Shown one piece after another: positions 1-12,240 of a DNA stretch of 64,000 bases. A program made the translations under genes and the position numbers. Source of the stretch: Notospermus geniculatus (Eukaryota; Nemertea; Pilidiophora; Heteronemertea; Lineidae); contig NMRB01000115.1 in assembly GCA_002633025.1 (NCBI GenBank), positions 41,005 through 105,004 of the forward strand. Reading direction: 5' to 3'. The stretch's first letter is position 1. Every line of letters starts with the position of its first letter. Under the pieces are notes generated by a model. That model was not told the origin of the DNA and made no database searches. It saw nothing but the letters and a program-made list of their open reading frames with translations.

Positions 1-1342
1 GGGGGGGCCTAAGTTGGAACACCGCTCCTTTGCAGCATGCAGCTGAACTCCTCCTTAACATAGGCATAGTTTTCCTGCAGCACTGGTTTACCCCTGCACC
101 ACATTACAAAATTCACAGTAATTTCTTCAATACCGTAGCTTCCCACATCATCTAAGCCAGTGTTTTTAATTGAAAATGACATGGACCATCATAACGTAGA
201 CAGTTTTTAGGTTTTTCGCCTATTTTTGTTTTTGTATGCCAACTGTGTATTTCCTGTCAAGACAATAAACTGGGGAAAAATTAACGGTTGAAAAAACCAA
301 AAAGAATAATGACCTTATGCAGTGGATTATCATGGTATTGTTTTTACCGGAAATTGCGTGGGGTCGACATGGAAAAGTTGGAGATGAATGTAGCTGTCAG
401 TATTATAAAGTTGTTGCCATTCATTTCATCTGTGCTCAATGCAGGCCTTGATTGATGGAAAAAAATTGACTTCCTCCTCTGCAGTGCAACCATTGGGATA
501 AAAGTAGATTGTGTTGATGAAATCCAGAAAAGACTCGAGGGCCTACACGTTAAACTTTTCTTTCCTATCAAGAAATAGAAAAAGTTATGAGCCAGTCTGA
601 GACAAGTGGGAGTGGGGAAATATGTAGGCCCGGTTGCAACAGTATGCTTAAAATTGAGTTTGAGGCTAACCTCAGCTGAGTATGACATAAAAGTTGAGTA
701 GCCCCTCTTGCATAGGATATTCAATAGTGCAACGCAATTTGAGGTTGAGAACGACTTTGAGGTTAGCGTGAGCACAATGACTGTACAACCGGGGCGTAGA
801 CTGGTCGAAGATCTCAGTTCAAATTGGTTGATTTCGTCAATATATTAAAGAAAATTATATTGGACTTGGTGAAATTGACGTAAATGATTTCAGATGTGTT
901 CTGAGTCTCTCGCTGGTGACCTTGGCTGATTCTTCGATTTTCCCACAGAATGAGCGTACTGTCCTCATTCACATCAACTGCACTTAGTTCTAGGTTGGTC
1001 GTCTCAAGCAAGTTCCTTTGAATTGTCCTTCAGAAATTTCATCCCTAATTATTTAATTTACGTGGAGGTGTTAGGGTCATGTTTCTCGGTAGCAGTAATT
1101 ATACGGTCCTTTCTTTCAATTCAATAGAATTTTCATATAATTACTGATATTCTTCCCAATTGACCTCATTAACCTTGACCTCTGCTCCTCTGAATCCGTT
1201 CGTCTTAAAGCCACACTGTATTGAATTCAGAAAGTTCTTACGTCCTCCGATGTTAGTGTGGTGTAAAATGTACTATGCTCTATGCGAGCTGTCAAAGTGT
1301 GCTGAAATCAACAGCTTGATTCTTGAAGTAGGCCTACACATC
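1..1342. other. Gene-free stretch
   Basis: No open frame here shows a recognisable domain, and the short frames are broken and compositionally random. The only structure I can point to is the inverted-repeat element at 627-796. The rest reads as unique or old AT-rich intergenic DNA. The far ends of unseen genes could lie here as non-coding exons. Confidence 0.6.
627..796. mobile_element. Short inverted-repeat element (MITE-like)
   Basis: The left end starts ggcccggttgcaacagtatg and the right end is close to its reverse complement (catgactgtacaaccggggc). The interior also folds on itself around GAGGTTAG/CTAACCTC words. There is no coding capacity. I could not define a target-site duplication, so the superfamily is open. 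Confidence 0.6.
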
Positions 1343-2883
1343 GGGCATCAATAAACAGCGAACTGGGCGAACTGAGCGAACTCGGCGAACTCTGATCGAG
1401 TGGTTGGTTTCTAATTCCAAAGTTTTCACCCCAAGTTGACTATGCATGAATGAAAATTGTTCGGTAGGCTCATACCAATTCCAGCGATCTCGGGGCAATT
1501 GTACCTTTTAGGTGTGATTTATGACCCCATTTGTCACTGATGTTTATCTCGGCTGCAGCGTGTCACATGACGGTATAGGCCTCGAGATGCTATGCGTCTG
1601 ACCAAGGCCTTGGCGTCTGTATGCATCAGACATGTCCTTCCATCAGGTAGCCTGCTTGAGAGACCATCTCAAAATTACATTTTGAGATTGCAAAGAAAGA
1701 TGCATTGACTTCATCTTTTCCCTGACCCCCCCCCCGAAAGGATGAAGTGGGCACTTGACATTGGCTTCACCCATGTATGGACGGTAGGCATGACTCACAC
1801 AATCCGAGGCCCATGTAGCCAGAACCTTGTGCCTTTCTGAAGACTGCATCTAAAAAGTCATTCTCCCGTAAAAACGAGCGATGCCAATTTTTGCAAAAAA
1901 GATGAAGTGGGCTTCCACAAATCGAGAACCCCCTCCGCCCCAGACGAAGTCACTTCGTCTTTCTTGTCACCAAAACAATTTTGAGACGGCTCCTTACTCC
2001 ATAGATACGTAGAGGCCATAGATACAGAGTATAAGTCGTCTGGTGTGTGTGCTGATTCACCCTCTCACAAAATCCCAATACAACAACAGCTTGTACAGCA
2101 TGATGTTGTTGTAATAAATAATTAATTAATTCCTACTGAAACGGTAGGCCTACTGTTGCAAGACCCATTCAGTACCTTTCCAAATCAATGCCCATGTAGC
2201 CCAAGTCCCCCCCCGTCAACCCCACCCGCACATACGCATAGGTGTACACCACCCAATTCCCGCAATGTTCTCGCTGGTCAGTATTTCTACTCATTGTTTT
2301 GGAACACTGCAAATCGACAGTGACAGATTTCTCTGTGTTTCCTGATGAAAAATTCATGGGGTCTCTGGCGATCTTTTGTTTATGGAAACACTGAGATATG
2401 GGAACACTAGAAAACGTTACATCAGCAGCATTCCACTGACTGTTCACAAGAAATTTACAATCACTTGCGAGTGACCCATTCTTGATGGCTGGCTGGCGTC
2501 AATTACTCTAGCATTAAAGGCACAGTGTCTGATCTAATAAGGCACAGTGTCTGATCTAATAAGTTGGTGGATGAAGTTGTGTCAGGATCCGGTTATAACC
2601 CTGAACATCTAATATCACCCAATAGTATCCTATGAACTCTCAATATTTTCAGTTTTATCGAAATAGAGCCTACCGGTAGTTGGATAAAGTGAAAGGAACA
2701 CCATGCTATGATCAGGCCTGCGACCTTGTCTGCTCTCTTGGTAGCAGTAATTAAGATTTATGACACTCCACTGGAGAAGTGTGCCACTTGTATGACAGTT
2801 GAAATAAACAGTATGGGCACAACTACTCGATCAGAGTTCGCCAAGTTCGCTCAGTTCGCCGAGTTCGCTGTTTATTGATGCCC
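1343..2883. mobile_element. Mutator-like non-autonomous element with GCGAACT iterations
   Basis: The two ends are inverted copies about 58 bp long that begin GGGCATCAATAAACAGCGAA and contain several tandem GCGAACT words. The flanks are CTACACATC on the left (1334-1342) and CTACAGATC on the right (2884-2892), a 9-bp duplication with one mismatch. Duplications of 9 bp are usual for Mutator-like elements. The 1.5-kb interior has no transposase, so it would depend on a helper elsewhere. Confidence 0.75.
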
Positions 2884-5800
2884 CTACAGATCAGGCAAGC
2901 ATTTTGGGGACCTTCACGAGGCTGGTAAACACACCGTAAAATTCAATAGAGAGAGGCTTTAACTTCCAGTGTCCGTGCAGTTGTCTTTGTAACTGGCTGA
3001 TGCATGCAACAGTGCGGGTTCTGTGTCCATATACACCGATTTCACATCGCATGATGTGTCCTTTATTTTTACCCCTAGTTGAATTTCCAACGGCCACTTT
3101 AGGTTCTAGCTCATTCATCTCTGGGATCTCTTCTACATAGCGCCTGAGGAAGACCCCAATTGGGGTCGAAAATTTGCGAAATATTCGGAGACGACTTTCC
3201 GATTTATTGTATTGCCTCTTTGAGGCACCATTACTTGTACTTTTTGGCTGCCGTCAGAAGTTGGCCTATCCTCTCAAAGCACCACACCCACTCAACTTCT
3301 GCAGGAGTGGGCAGTTGACCTTTACGCTGATATAGACCCCTCGGGTCTTTCCAACTCCCTGTACCAGTCTTAAAAGAAGTAAGGCAGTTGTTAACAAAAA
3401 GTTTCATGCCATGACATGATTGATCTTATCTGCAAACCCCTATGGTCAACTGACTCTATCAATATTCAAACCGAAGGTGTCCTACCCAGACAACCATACT
3501 TCCTTTCACATAAAAACCTAGTTGGTGACTCTCAGAAGAATGTTATTTACAAATAAATAACTTGTTTTATTACTATGTCGTAAACAAATCTCTTCAGGAA
3601 ATCCTTGATGTGTCTGTTTAGATGCTCAGTTTGCAACTTAAAGAAAATGTATCACGGATATTTTGGATATTTTCACGGGCCACGAAAATCATTGTTTATT
3701 TACATTTTGTTTGTTTGTGTCCAGTTTTTCTTTGTCTTATCAGTGATTTGTTGGTGGCCTGCCCCTCTAGAAATTCTTTTCGTACCGAAAGTATTCAATT
3801 TGGTGGGTTTGGCACGTCCAAAAGTCTAATATACCGTAATGTAAATATTTATGTTTACAAACACTGATCCGAGTGTAAACAATGAAGTTGTGGTACATTA
3901 TCTTTAATTCTGTTTGGTGGGTGACTCCTTCCAATGAATGCAGTTTATTTGTTTGTTGATGGAAACATTGTCTCCAAATTGATGCGATAGTTCCTGTTGT
4001 GTGCCATCCAGAGAACCAAACACTCTGATAAGAGCATAACAATCATCATCAGATGCCATGCTGTCCTCTTGACCGGGCATATGTCAATTACTTTATGGCA
4101 AAAATGATAGCATCCATTGACCTGTGTGTAAACTGATCATGATGATAGTAATTTGCTATTTCCTATCTTGCATCTGAGAAAATTATTGGATCTCTTCTAT
4201 AAGTGTGGTTGAACCATTCAGTGGACTCAACATAGAAGTGATTCGAATGCCGACGTTAACGCTGACGCCATTATGCTGGTGGAACGAGCCCTTACCGATG
4301 TGGCTGTTGTCACAAGCAGGGGTGGATACAGAGGGGGGTTCTGGGGGTTGGAACCCCCCGTCGGCGACCAAAGATAACATTTTTTAATCGCTAAATATCA
4401 AGCATCTCGCTTGTGGCGTAGCGCCCGCCAGTGTCTCTGATGTGATTATGGTGACAGTCGTTGTATCCATGTTTCAACGAAACCCTCAGGCATGAGAGTT
4501 TTCCGGCAATTTCCGGAAATCCGGTTTTTTGGGAGCCCAAAAGTTGGGTCCTGAGATTCGTGCAAATCTGCAATAAAAACTGAAGTGGGGTGAGGTATGA
4601 TTATGGTCGTCCCAGCTATCCCCGGTTGGCAGATCAGGCCCGAGATCAGGTCACCAAGTCGCGGTGAATTCCCGCCGGGCGGGCTGCATTGTGGACGCAG
4701 TGAATAAATTATTACCATCTACGATGGTTAAACCCATGTCGGGCTGCGAATTCCTGCATTGCGCCAATCCGATTGCCTAATGCAAATCTTCGATGGCTAT
4801 ACATCTTCCGGGCCCTGAAGTGGTCGCCACGTCACACGATTGGTTGATGCTAATGCTTTGCCAAATAAGGATATGGCGCGCCATTTGCGCCCTTCTACCT
4901 GATTGGTCAATCCACTCCAGTCATTAACAGTGATGAATGGAATAGTAGCGTAACGGTGACCATATTTGGCAAAGCATCTGACGTCACACACTCGGCCACT
5001 CGATCGGCAATTTCCGTCAGTATTCATGCCAAGTGACTTTCTTGCAATGGCCGCCACCGGGTCAGTATTTCGGATCGTAGATGCCGGGAAATTGGGTCTT
5101 TTATCCTCCAATTTTCAAAAATTTTCCTGTCTAAGAGGCGTGGCATCTGATTGGCTGAAGCTAGCAGTAAGAACAGGAAGATCACCTGTTCAACAAATAA
5201 AGGTTTGTAGACTTTCTCAACATCAGATGCCGGGGAAATTGCATCTCAGAGCTTCTAATTTTCAAAATATTCCTGGGGGAGGTCCCACAGACCCCCCCCC
5301 CCCCGCCAAATCAGCCCCGGTGAAGCGTGCATCTTTGCCGCACAGGATTTCAGGGGCCTCTACCTTTAGAACCACCCCTCGACAAAATCCTGGATCCGCC
5401 CCTGACGAGTGTAGGCCTACCTCCAGAAACTCAGGCTTGCTTCACTAAACTGTTTGTTTTGAAAACAATATACATGTAAGCTTATAGATAAACTGTGATG
5501 CAAATATTTGGCTTTGCGTTGAAACTGGGACAGTGGGATGGAATAACCGGAGATCCTGCCAAGTCCGTATTGTTATGACTGTGGGGGTGGACAGCAACCT
5601 GTTATTTCAGCTGGGCTGTGTCTGCGAACACTTCATGATAATTCTTACACACACATGGGCATAAATGGCTGCTATCCCATCTTTGACGATGAGTTCCAAA
5701 ATAGGCCTGTAGCAAAATAGGCCTGTAGGCAATTTCCTGTGAAGTTGGCACATTGAAATAAAAATTTGAAAGTCTATGATTATATTGAGTGCAGGTATCA

Positions 5801-6736
5801 CTGGACATTTGAATTGAGTTATTGAACTTATATTAACCCAACACCTACAGGAGAGCCTAGTGGTTATCATGTCCGCTAGCAAGCGGCATGTCCCGGGTTA
5901 TCCCGAGCCATATGGGATTTAGGCCTACTCATCCCTGGCAGTGGCTCGTCAGTCCATCAGTTGGGACAGTAAGCCAGGCCTTGTACCTTGTTCCTTTGCA
6001 AGGGCAAGTAGATCCCATCCTAATGAGGAACTTGGGTAGCTTGAGATGGCCTCTTCCTTCCATGGCCATGCTTGGCTTTCCCCCTGATGGAAAAAATACC
6101 AATACAATACAGACCTTGAAGAGTTAAAACACACCGAAACATAAAGCATTATAGGCCTATGCACTAAGCTGCGCATGCCCAGTAGATCTTGCGCATGCCC
6201 AGTAGATCTTGCGCATGCCCATTAGTTGGTCGGCGAAGGGTCCAAACTCATGAGGCTCCACCCCAATCCGCTGGTTGGCTCAACTGATAAATAGCAGTGA
6301 GTTAAGGCGTTGTCAGTGGACGGAAGTTGGGTGATTGAAAAGGCGCAAAAGCCTTGTGTCACTCGTACACAATACGCCACATTGAGCCTATGAATAATGA
6401 TTGATCGTGGGCTTGAGCATTCTTATACAGATTCCTGGCTAATTTATGGACGCTTCAAAGATGGCTGCGCCCATGGCTGGTTTTGTACACACTACATGTT
6501 TCGGTGTGTAAAAGATGCATTGAACAGCTGTCACGGACCGTTTGTGTGGGACTATCGCAGTTCATAGCCTGTTGTCAGCTGTACTGTACAACAACATGAC
6601 CAAGGCTGCAGGCCTATCAATAAGGACATTACAGATGCAGAGAGAAGACATAAATCAATAGGCATATTTTCTGTTGGGGCTTGACCATAATCAGTTCGTC
6701 CTTAAAGGGATTTAGTCACAGCAGTCAAAAATGACA
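2884..6736. other. Gene-free stretch with repeat fragments
   Basis: I see no supported gene. Positions about 3026-3060 match one end of the inverted-repeat element at 11575-11886 (the ATACACC-ATTTCACATC end). About 4830-4995 folds on itself through GTCACAC/ATTTGGCAAAGCAT words. About 5280-5400 has a C-tract and a CTGGATCCGCCCCTG end typical of another repeat in this window. The longest open frame (4966-5448, plus strand) crosses that repeat and I do not regard it as a gene. Confidence 0.5.
6171..6230 (+). repeat. Three tandem 20-bp units with GCGCATGC core
   Basis: The unit gcgcatgcccagtagatctt is repeated three times without spacing; the third copy diverges at its end. Each copy holds TGCGCATGCCC, which resembles half of the NRF-1 palindrome TGCGCATGCGCA. 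It could be a promoter element, but no transcription start or nearby first exon can be shown. Confidence 0.65.
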
Positions 6737-6741
6737 CTAAG

Positions 6742-7005
6742 GGCCGAATTCTAGAAGCGTCCAACTCTAAGGTTTACGTTAGCTATTGTTTGCAGGGCAG
6801 AATACAAAAGCTTAAAGTGGACCTTAGAGTTAAGGAGGCCATACACGATCAATATTATTGCACACTATGAGGCCCAAGGGGCACGTGCTTCTGGCACGAT
6901 GGGTGGAAGAATGATTGGCAATGATATCGCCCATTTTGACCCTCATATTGTGCAATAATATTGAACGTGTATGGGCGGCTTTAAGGAAGCTTCTAGAATA
7001 CGGGC
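6742..7005. mobile_element. MITE with 5-bp target duplication, itself interrupted
   Basis: The ends are GGCCGAATTCTAGAAGC on the left and its near reverse complement GCTTCTAGAATACGGGC on the right. CTAAG flanks both sides (6737-6741 and 7006-7010). A second element occupies 6836-6980. Another GGCCC/GCCC-ended foldback with a 5-bp duplication lies at 43225-43357, so these may be one lineage. Confidence 0.8.
6836..6980. mobile_element. Inner MITE nested in the 6742-7005 element
   Basis: Inverted ends contain CATACACG followed by ATC/TTC and AATATTATTGCACA. TTAAGG flanks both sides (6830-6835 and 6981-6986). The interior is 145 bp and non-coding. It is younger than the outer element because it interrupts it. 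Confidence 0.75.
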
Positions 7006-7010
7006 CTAAG

Positions 7011-8267
7011 AATAATTTCGTGGCCCAAGAAATTCACAATTTCAAACTTCAAAAAAATTGAATTTACAGTTACAAAGTTCCTATTTCAGCGGATTATATC
7101 CCCAGATAGACCTAGATTTGCAGTTGATCGTGGTGTAAATGCTATTCGAAGGCAGCAAATCCACAGCAGTTGTGCAAATATGCGCTTAAGCAATAAATTT
7201 TCGATGCGAGTACTTAGATTCAAGATGGCGGCATTCGATTGTCTGTACAGACACCATGACTGGCGTGACCAGTCCACTTTAATTGCGGTTGATGGAAAGA
7301 TGATAAATGTAGATTTCTTCTGTTCTGACTGACTTAAACCTACAAAAGAAATCGAGCAAACAGATGTTTCTGTGCAGTAAAAGAGTTCGGTTAATTGAGA
7401 ATAAGCAAAACCCAACAAATTCAATAATAGGCCTACACATTTCGTTTTTCATGCCCATAACCTGCGATCGTTTTGTAAAAATCATGGCCAACTTTGATAG
7501 ATTGAATTATATGTCACTCCATTCATTGACTACATCCCATGTTTGCACTTCGGTAATTTTACGTGATTGACTGGGTTGTTCTTTAAAAAAAATGAGGTTA
7601 ATACAGCATTGAAATAATGTGAGTAATAACAGTACAAGTGTCTCTTGTTTTTATCCACGCCTAAAAAGGTGCCAAGTACATGTATATCTCCTGCAACTTG
7701 GTTTTTGACAGAGATGTGCAGTGGCGGATCCAAGGGGGGCATGCCCGGTGCACGCCCCCCCCCCCCCNTTTCCGGCCCTTTTACCCCAAAATTTTCGGGG
7801 CCTTCGGGCTCAGGGAATGGGGGTTGCCCATTCCACGCCCCCCCCCGTTCGGCAACTCCTGGATCCGCCACTGATGTGTGCCTAATGTCAATTTGTACTC
7901 GAGGCTAGTCAAGGGAGATAGCATCCGCTTCGAAATCCCCTCCCGTAGTTGTCAGGTGATAGTCCTCTAGGGCCTTTGGGTAAATATGTAAAAGTACATC
8001 TGTCAATTGTAGGGTTCCACAAGAAAATGCCAGCACTGCAGGCTGGGTAAAAGCATATAGAGCTTGTGTTTGGGGAAGGGCGAGGTGAAGTACCAGCAGT
8101 CTCACTCTATGTGCGGCAAACATCCTAAGTCCCAGATCAGGAGCCGATCCAGGATTTGGGAAAAGAGGGGGTGCCCTGTGCTACGAACATTGCAAAAAAT
8201 GGCCAAAAGTGGAGGCGTGCCCCCGGGGCGCCCCTTATGGATCCGCGCCTTCAGATACCCCCTTTAA
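7011..8267. other. Gene-free stretch with a gapped inverted repeat
   Basis: Positions 7719-7873 begin cagtggcggatcc and end ggatccgccactg, and contain C-rich and G-rich tracts with an N at 7768, so the assembly is uncertain there. A related GGATCC-bearing repeat lies at about 8140-8250. I see no coding exon. Confidence 0.55.
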
Positions 8268-8503
8268 AGCCATACAATCACGAGAGCTACCGTAGCCGTC
8301 GATTCACATTTTGGTTCGTACAAAAATGCGAGAAAGTTTCCTAGCAAAAGTTAAATGACGAAAAACAAGACTGTTGTGGTCAGAGTCGATCATCAATCAG
8401 ATTATTTCACATGGAAGCATACCACTTTCATGTGACTTTTTCAACGAGTGTTCGAACCAAAATGTGAATCGACGGCTACGGTGGCTCTCGTGATTGTATG
8501 GCT
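8268..8503. mobile_element. TTAA-flanked MITE, AGCCATACAATC ends
   Basis: About 50 bp at each end are near-perfect inverted copies starting AGCCATACAATCACGAG. TTAA sits on both sides (8264-8267 and 8504-8507). TTAA targets are typical of piggyBac and Kolobok elements; the AGC ends do not match the usual CCC ends of piggyBac. Length 236 bp, no coding capacity. Confidence 0.8.
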
Positions 8504-8507
8504 TTAA

Positions 8508-9131
8508 TTTCCAACTCTGTGATGAGGTTTTCGAAACCCATCACATGATATGCTAGGATGGTCTGAAAAATTCAATAGGCCTACTGTGTTAGGTAACTTG
8601 TTGAGTCATGTCACGTTTCTGATGGTCCAATAAAAAAATTGAGGAATTGTCCAATTATTGCGGAAAGAATGCTACAGGCGAACTTGCCACCCCCTCGGAA
8701 TACTGATTCGAACATCAGGGAAAGTATGTTTTATATACCGTAAGAAACCATACAATGACGTATTGTGCTGGTCATGTAGGTTGAAATCATTTAGTGCCCA
8801 GTTATGTGGGATCACAGCAAATTACACATCATTAGCCCATTGTAATTTGCTATGTCAGTCCTTTGTGTATCGTCATTGTCAAAGTGATTGCGGAATTTGT
8901 CTCCATTTTGATGTAGGGCCTGTGTGATGGTACATCTTGTATCGAAGGATATTGTACATCTTGAAGGATATCTTTTCAGCTACAGAGGATATGTTTTAGA
9001 GATCGGTACTTTCGTGTGTTGCTGCGATATCGTGGGTGAACGTTCGACATTTGCTTCCATTCTATATGTTCCTCAATCAGGAAGGATTTATTGCGTCATA
9101 GTCAGCACTTGTTTCAGGATCGGATGTTTTA
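8508..9131. other. Gene-free stretch
   Basis: No domain is recognisable in the short open frames here (for example 8658-8927 plus). No repeat structure stands out. Confidence 0.5.
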
Positions 9132-9416
9132 CCCCTTTCGCTGCGTTTGACGTGCAGTACACGTCATGGCACATGCGCCGTCCAGTGCGGGTGACGTGCA
9201 GTGCACGTCATGCCCATAAGCTTTGATACTTGTCACGCACTGGCCGTAGTAGCTTTATAAAATGGTATAAGCACTTGGGAAACTTTAGTTTGATCAGGAT
9301 ACAATAGATGGCGACACTTTTGAATATTTTTGGCGCCGTTGGGAGGTGCCTCCACGGACGAACTGATGCGCAGCATTGCGTGGCAACGCGTAATAATGGC
9401 TGCCGCAGCGAAAGGG
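9132..9416. mobile_element. MITE with TTA target duplication
   Basis: The left end CCCCTTTCGCTGCG is matched by CGCAGCGAAAGGG at the right. TTA flanks both sides (9129-9131 and 9417-9419), as in PIF/Harbinger elements. GACGTGCAGT-CACGTCATG occurs twice near the left end as a subterminal repeat. Confidence 0.65.
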
Positions 9417-9660
9417 TTAAGCCGGCAGCACACTATCTTGTGATTCGCAAGAGATCTACTTGCCGCCAATCTTCTCACCAGCGACTGCAATGTAGGCAGT
9501 ATCAGCTTTGGTATTGTTTGACTTTGGGCAAACGGGCGCGCTGGTGAGAGGATTCCACGCATCGCTGTCTAGCGCACACCTGGCGTCAACAGCCAATTTT
9601 GCTCACTTGCGATCAGATCCCTTATCGCCTGTTGTGCTGCTGGCTTTAAGGGGCTTACAG

Positions 9661-10007
9661 GGGCTTACAGGTCGAGATTGCATCTTGAAGCAACTTGACG
9701 GATCTGACGGAGATAAATAACTCGCCACGCACAGGTCGACATTTCAGCGATTGAGAGGAACTCGGAGCAACTGGCAGTCACCTCGAACAGCACGTCTTCC
9801 ATGCCCTCAGTCCATTCCAACAACTAGTCGCTAAAAAGTAAAACATGGGCAACTCGTGGCAACTAGCAGATCCAGCAGTTGCTCAGAGACGCAAGCGCAC
9901 TCAGATCGACAAAATCGGCAACTGATCAGTCACTCCGAGTTGCTTCCATCGCCAGAAAGCTAGTTGCCGCGAGATGCTTCCAAGATGCAATGTCGACCTG
10001 TAAGCCC
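9661..10007. mobile_element. Inverted-repeat element rich in GCAACT words
   Basis: The ends are GGGCTTACAGGTCGA and its complement, followed by inverted copies of ATTGCATCTTGAAGCA. The interior iterates GCAACT and AGTTGC. The first ten bases are also duplicated directly at 9651-9660, which may be part of the target site. Confidence 0.65.
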
Positions 10008-10594
10008 CTTGGTTCCCGGATCCAACATAAAAGAGTTAACCTCTCCATCTGCAGCATCCAACAGTTGGTTGTTAACCATGTTAACTCATCCATGAGGAGC
10101 TGACCTGATTGATTGCTGCGCTGAATCAGGCCTACATAGCCGTGGTCCAGGCCTATCAGTAGCAAAGGAGCTTCGACTGGCAGATGTTTTGCATTGTTTT
10201 CCAGCACGTTTGACAAAACAGCTGCTATTTTTTTCTCTGTGACAGGACTAAGTAGGTTATTCCTTCAATGTGGAGTATGGAACGTACCGTTGCCAAAATG
10301 GTTCACTGCAGCTCGGGTGTCATATTATATGTTCTCCAGAGAAACAGTGTTGATTTGGATGTGATACTTGCTGGTTGTTCTCAGATTCAGTGGAATTCAT
10401 GTGGCTCGTTCATGTCTTTTGTGGAGAGGATGTGTTGAGTTGGATCTGTCAGTTTTGTGTCATTTGTGTTTTTCTTGGCTATTCTGTCGCAGAGGATACT
10501 ATGACTGTGAAGGTTTTGTTTTCGAAAATGGATGTTGCTGGTTGCTTTACCATCTCGTGATAAATTTCTGGGGATTCAGTCATTGTTTTCTAAG
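10008..10594. other. Gene-free stretch
   Basis: No gene or repeat that I can define. A short open frame at 10368-10607 has no recognisable domain. Confidence 0.45.
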
Positions 10595-10980
10595 CCTGAA
10601 AGGGTAAATGTCGTCCTGGGTATATAAAGATTACCCAGGATCTCAGTCTTCACTGAAACAATACCCTGGGTGTACTTTCGGTAACCGAACATCACCCAGC
10701 ATCGTAGTACGACACCTGGATTCGTGGTTGTCTCACCCGTGGTCACGTGACCGGCTGAAGAATGTCATGAACAGCTACACTCAACAAGTACCGCGGCGCG
10801 AGACCGCGAGATTCCACGGGATTTCTAAATAGGACTCGTTCCTAGGCACAGATTGCGGAAGCCATGGAAGCTGGGTGATGTAGCTGGGCTACCGAAACTA
10901 CACCTAGGGTATTGTTTTTGTGAAGATTGAGATCCTGGGTAATCTTTGTATATACCCAGGACGACATTTACCCTTTCAGC
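10595..10980. mobile_element. Mutator-like MITE, CTGAAAGGG ends, copy 1
   Basis: Inverted ends of about 130 bp begin CCTGAAAGGGTAAATGTCGT. TTTTCTAAG (9 bp) flanks both sides (10586-10594 and 10981-10989). A second copy with a different 9-bp duplication lies at 53085-53460, which fixes the element ends and the target length independently. The centre holds GGTCACGTGACC. Confidence 0.85.
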
Positions 10981-10989
10981 TTTTCTAAG

Positions 10990-11574
10990 TGACCTGCATT
11001 GATAGATATTCAGACAGTTCTAACATTCTGGATCAGTCTGTATGTGATCTCTTACCGGTATTTTGACTGCCGACATAGAGGGAGCCACCTGGCGGCAGTA
11101 ATACGAACTACAAAAACCATTACAAAATGTACATAGTACATCGGGTCCATTTGCCGACAGTGTAGTTAGCCCCTGGGGTTGGAGAGTGGCGCGCACGGTG
11201 ATGGTGGTGCCGGCTGTCGAGAAAACTGGCAATACCGTTCTCCTTTAAGGATGCAATGTTGGATTAACCATCACAGTTCTTTAGATTACCTTTGATCTCA
11301 TTGTTTTCAACCGAGGAATCGATGAAGAGAGTTTTAGCTTTGTGGTGTTTGCCATTTGTGGATATAGGGCCTATCCATTGGATTCTTTTCTGTTCTACTT
11401 TCTTGTGATTGTCCAGTTCAACACTGTAACATTCTCTCCAGCCCAGGGATGTGTTGTTCTGGTGGCATGTGTCTGAAATTCAATTTCTCTTTGTCGGACT
11501 CGGAATATTTGCCTCGTGTTTCGGATGCAGAAGTTGATATGCGGCATACAGCAATCTCTCACTCACCTCAATTC
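10990..11574. other. Gene-free stretch
   Basis: I see nothing that can be supported as a gene, a repeat or a regulatory site. Confidence 0.4.
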
Positions 11575-11886
11575 AATACACCAATTTCACATCTTGCATG
11601 ATCGCAGCGCCCCTGGTGGAATTTTCGATGGCCACCTCCGTTTTCAACCTCACTACCAGGAGTACGGGCAAAATATCTGGAGACGCAGTTGAATTGCGCG
11701 CATTGGTTCCCAATGCCGCCACCAGGAGATGGATCCCTGGCGGCGGTATCGGGAACCAACACGTGTTTGTCAACCTCGATCTAGGAAATATTTGCCTTAC
11801 TCCTGATAGTGAGGTTGAAAATGGAAGTAGCCGCCGAAAATTCTACTAGGGGCGCGGTGGTCGTGCGAGATGTGAAATCGGTGTAT
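11575..11886. mobile_element. Long inverted-repeat element (foldback)
   Basis: Arms of roughly 100 bp start AATACACCAATTTCACATC on the left, with the complement at the right. The arms share GCAGCGCCCCTGGTGGAATTT-like and GGTTCCCGAT-like words. A fragment of the same end occurs near 3026-3060. No clear target duplication. Confidence 0.65.
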
Positions 11887-12240
11887 TCTCACGGGGAAGA
11901 GCGAGTGCAGTCAGCATTGTATGAGAGAATTGTTTAGGCTTGCGTTTGAGTCTGTTTTATGCCGTTACTGGATTACGTTAGACTGAAGTTTCCATATCTT
12001 TGCAGTTTAAACCATCTTCATACTTTTGAAAGGAAAAAAACTTTCGAACAGTTTTTCGCACAATAAACAAGGATGCTCTGGATTCTATTAGAACTGTAGT
12101 GGAACTGAGGCCAATGATGAACATATCAAGTGATGGAAAACTCTGGCTTATCAAAATTTTTTCGTTTATTTGTGCTGGCTAATGCATCATATCGAAAAAG
12201 AACCAAATGTGTGACAGTTTCATTTTGAACAATTCACGTT
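11887..12240. other. Upstream flank of the large exon
   Basis: AT-rich sequence without a recognisable domain. A promoter or 5' exon of the gene at 13004 might lie here, but I find no TATA box plus initiator that I would defend. Confidence 0.35.

Noticed and set aside
4966-5448. 160-residue plus-strand frame
   Set aside because: It crosses a C tract and a repeat end (CTGGATCCGCCCCTG) and shows no family pattern; best explained by GC-rich repeat sequence.
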